Below, in pieces: positions 5,722 to 6,246 of a stretch of 6,246 nucleotides of DNA (position 1 is its first letter; each line of letters opens with the position of its first letter). The DNA comes from Bdellovibrionales bacterium. Its GTDB lineage: Bacteria; Bdellovibrionota; Bdellovibrionia; Bdellovibrionales; UBA840. The stretch covers positions 1 to 6,246 of the forward strand of contig JAGRAL010000159.1 of NCBI GenBank assembly GCA_020434605.1. The letters are read 5' to 3'. The translations under genes were made by a program, and so were the position numbers. The notes under the pieces were generated by a model. That model saw nothing but the letters and a program-made list of their open reading frames with translations. It made no database searches and had not been told where the DNA came from.

Positions 5722-6030
5722 ATGACAAAAGCGGATTTAATAAATTTAATAGCTGATCAAGCAAACATGACTCGCGTAAAAGCTGAGACCATTGTGAATA
5801 CTATATTTGATTCTATGGTAGAAGCATTGGTTCGAGGAGACAGAATCGAGATTCGTGGCTTCGGCTCTTTTGTGAACCGCTATTATGAATCTTATAAAGG
5901 ACGTAACCCAAGAACTGGGGAAGTTATCAACGTCGAAGAAAAAAAGTTGCCATTTTTTAAAGTTGGAAAAGAGTTAAAAGAAGAAATCAATAAGCGCGCT
6001 GGCGAACCAATGCCTAAAGACGACGGCTAA
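5722..6030 (+). CDS. HU/IHF-family DNA-bending protein (IHF beta-like)
   Basis: A nucleoid-associated protein that works as a dimer, inserting beta-arms into the minor groove and bending DNA. The 102 residues begin with the family's helical dimer core (MTKADLINLIADQANMTRVKA). It continues to GDRIEIRGFGSF (39-50), more like IHF beta than classic HU. The arm region has the signature GRNPRTGE (60-67), where Pro63 is the intercalating residue, and it ends in FFKVGKELKEEIN (78-90). About ten extra residues, KRAGEPMPKDDG, form a charged tail beyond the usual end near 90-95. A strong ribosome-binding site lies 5 bases upstream. The gene ends one base from the stop of the convergent epmA-like gene. 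Whether it pairs with an IHF alpha-like partner or forms homodimers cannot be told here. Confidence 0.92.
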   Translation: MTKADLINLIADQANMTRVKAETIVNTIFDSMVEALVRGDRIEIRGFGSFVNRYYESYKGRNPRTGEVINVEEKKLPFFKVGKELKEEINKRAGEPMPKDDG

Positions 6031-6031
6031 T

Positions 6032-6246
6032 CTATAACGAAAAACTTCTTAACTCACGAATATCTTTAATTTCATAAAAACACATAAATAAACGCTCAAT
6101 ACCCATTGCTATTCCAGCACTAGGCGGTAAACCATACTCTAAGGCTTGCATAAAATCTTTGTCCTCTGGCAGTACCTCACGCTCAGCCTTTTGTCTTTTT
6201 TGATTTGTAAGTTCAAACCTCTTCTTTTGCTCAACCGGGTCATTTA
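6032..6246 (-). CDS. epmA: EpmA-like elongation factor P lysyl-transferase (GenX/PoxA), C-terminal part
   Basis: The minus strand is open from the window's right edge to a TAG at 6034-6032, giving the last 70 residues of a class II lysyl-tRNA-synthetase-like protein; the start lies outside the window. The fragment reads NDPVEQKKRFELTN at its start and contains FMQALEYGLPPSAGIAMGIERL (fragment residues 31-52), the motif-3 region with its conserved Arg51. GLPPSAGIA is the form found in EpmA, whereas true lysyl-tRNA synthetases have GMPPT-G-LG-GIDR and usually end in a short FP-x tail. EpmA attaches beta-lysine to a lysine of elongation factor P, helping ribosomes through proline stretches, and acts in the cytoplasm without the tRNA-anticodon domain. 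That missing domain lies outside the window, so lysyl-tRNA synthetase remains a weaker alternative. It converges on the HU/IHF gene with one base between stops. Confidence 0.8.
   Translation of the reverse strand, partial: NDPVEQKKRFELTNQKRQKAEREVLPEDKDFMQALEYGLPPSAGIAMGIERLFMCFYEIKDIRELRSFSL

Noticed and set aside
6032..6246. Reading the right-edge fragment as lysyl-tRNA synthetase
   Set aside because: The motif-3 region has GLPPSAGIA rather than the synthetase's GMPPT-G-LG, and the tail lacks the usual LFP ending, so EpmA fits better.

Overview
The window is AT-rich DNA from a Gram-negative bacterium. Lipopolysaccharide-type genes (a heptose-phosphate kinase, a GT4-fold glycosyltransferase and a polytopic O-antigen ligase/polymerase-like protein) sit among housekeeping genes. 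The gene styles, especially the HU/IHF protein and the separate heptose kinase, would fit Bdellovibrionota or another former delta-proteobacterial group. That placement is an impression from sequence style and was not tested. No RNA gene, insertion sequence, CRISPR array or phage gene was seen, and no non-coding stretch exceeds 300 bases.

Layout from left to right. Bases 1-72 lie downstream of the first gene on the minus strand and may hold the start of another minus-strand gene cut by the window edge. Bases 73-1089 (minus) encode a stand-alone D-glycero-beta-D-manno-heptose-7-phosphate kinase. A divergent intergenic region with short palindromes and candidate promoters for both directions leads to a hexameric-type glutamate dehydrogenase (plus, best start 1275). 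Next is a small Nudix hydrolase (2580-2984) with a promoter so close to its ATG that the mRNA looks leaderless. A glycosyltransferase (3034-4290) and a 12-helix membrane protein (4292-5644), one base apart, form a tight pair. An HU/IHF-family DNA-bending protein (5722-6030) follows. The last 215 bases hold the C-terminal 70 residues of a convergent EpmA-like gene, with a single base between the two stop codons.

How the genes relate: the heptose kinase makes an activated-heptose precursor for LPS inner core. The glycosyltransferase/membrane-protein pair probably handles a surface glycan at the inner membrane. EpmA would modify elongation factor P. Glutamate dehydrogenase, the Nudix enzyme and the HU/IHF protein are general housekeeping functions with no visible functional link to the glycan genes.

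The most unusual signals are: a GT4-fold protein that has lost three donor-binding positions (Arg to Asp, Lys to Asn, Glu to Ser) beside a ligase-fold protein lacking the usual His; a perfect 24-bp palindrome followed by a T-run inside the membrane-protein gene; and the probable leaderless Nudix mRNA. I see no convincing wholly new multi-gene system.
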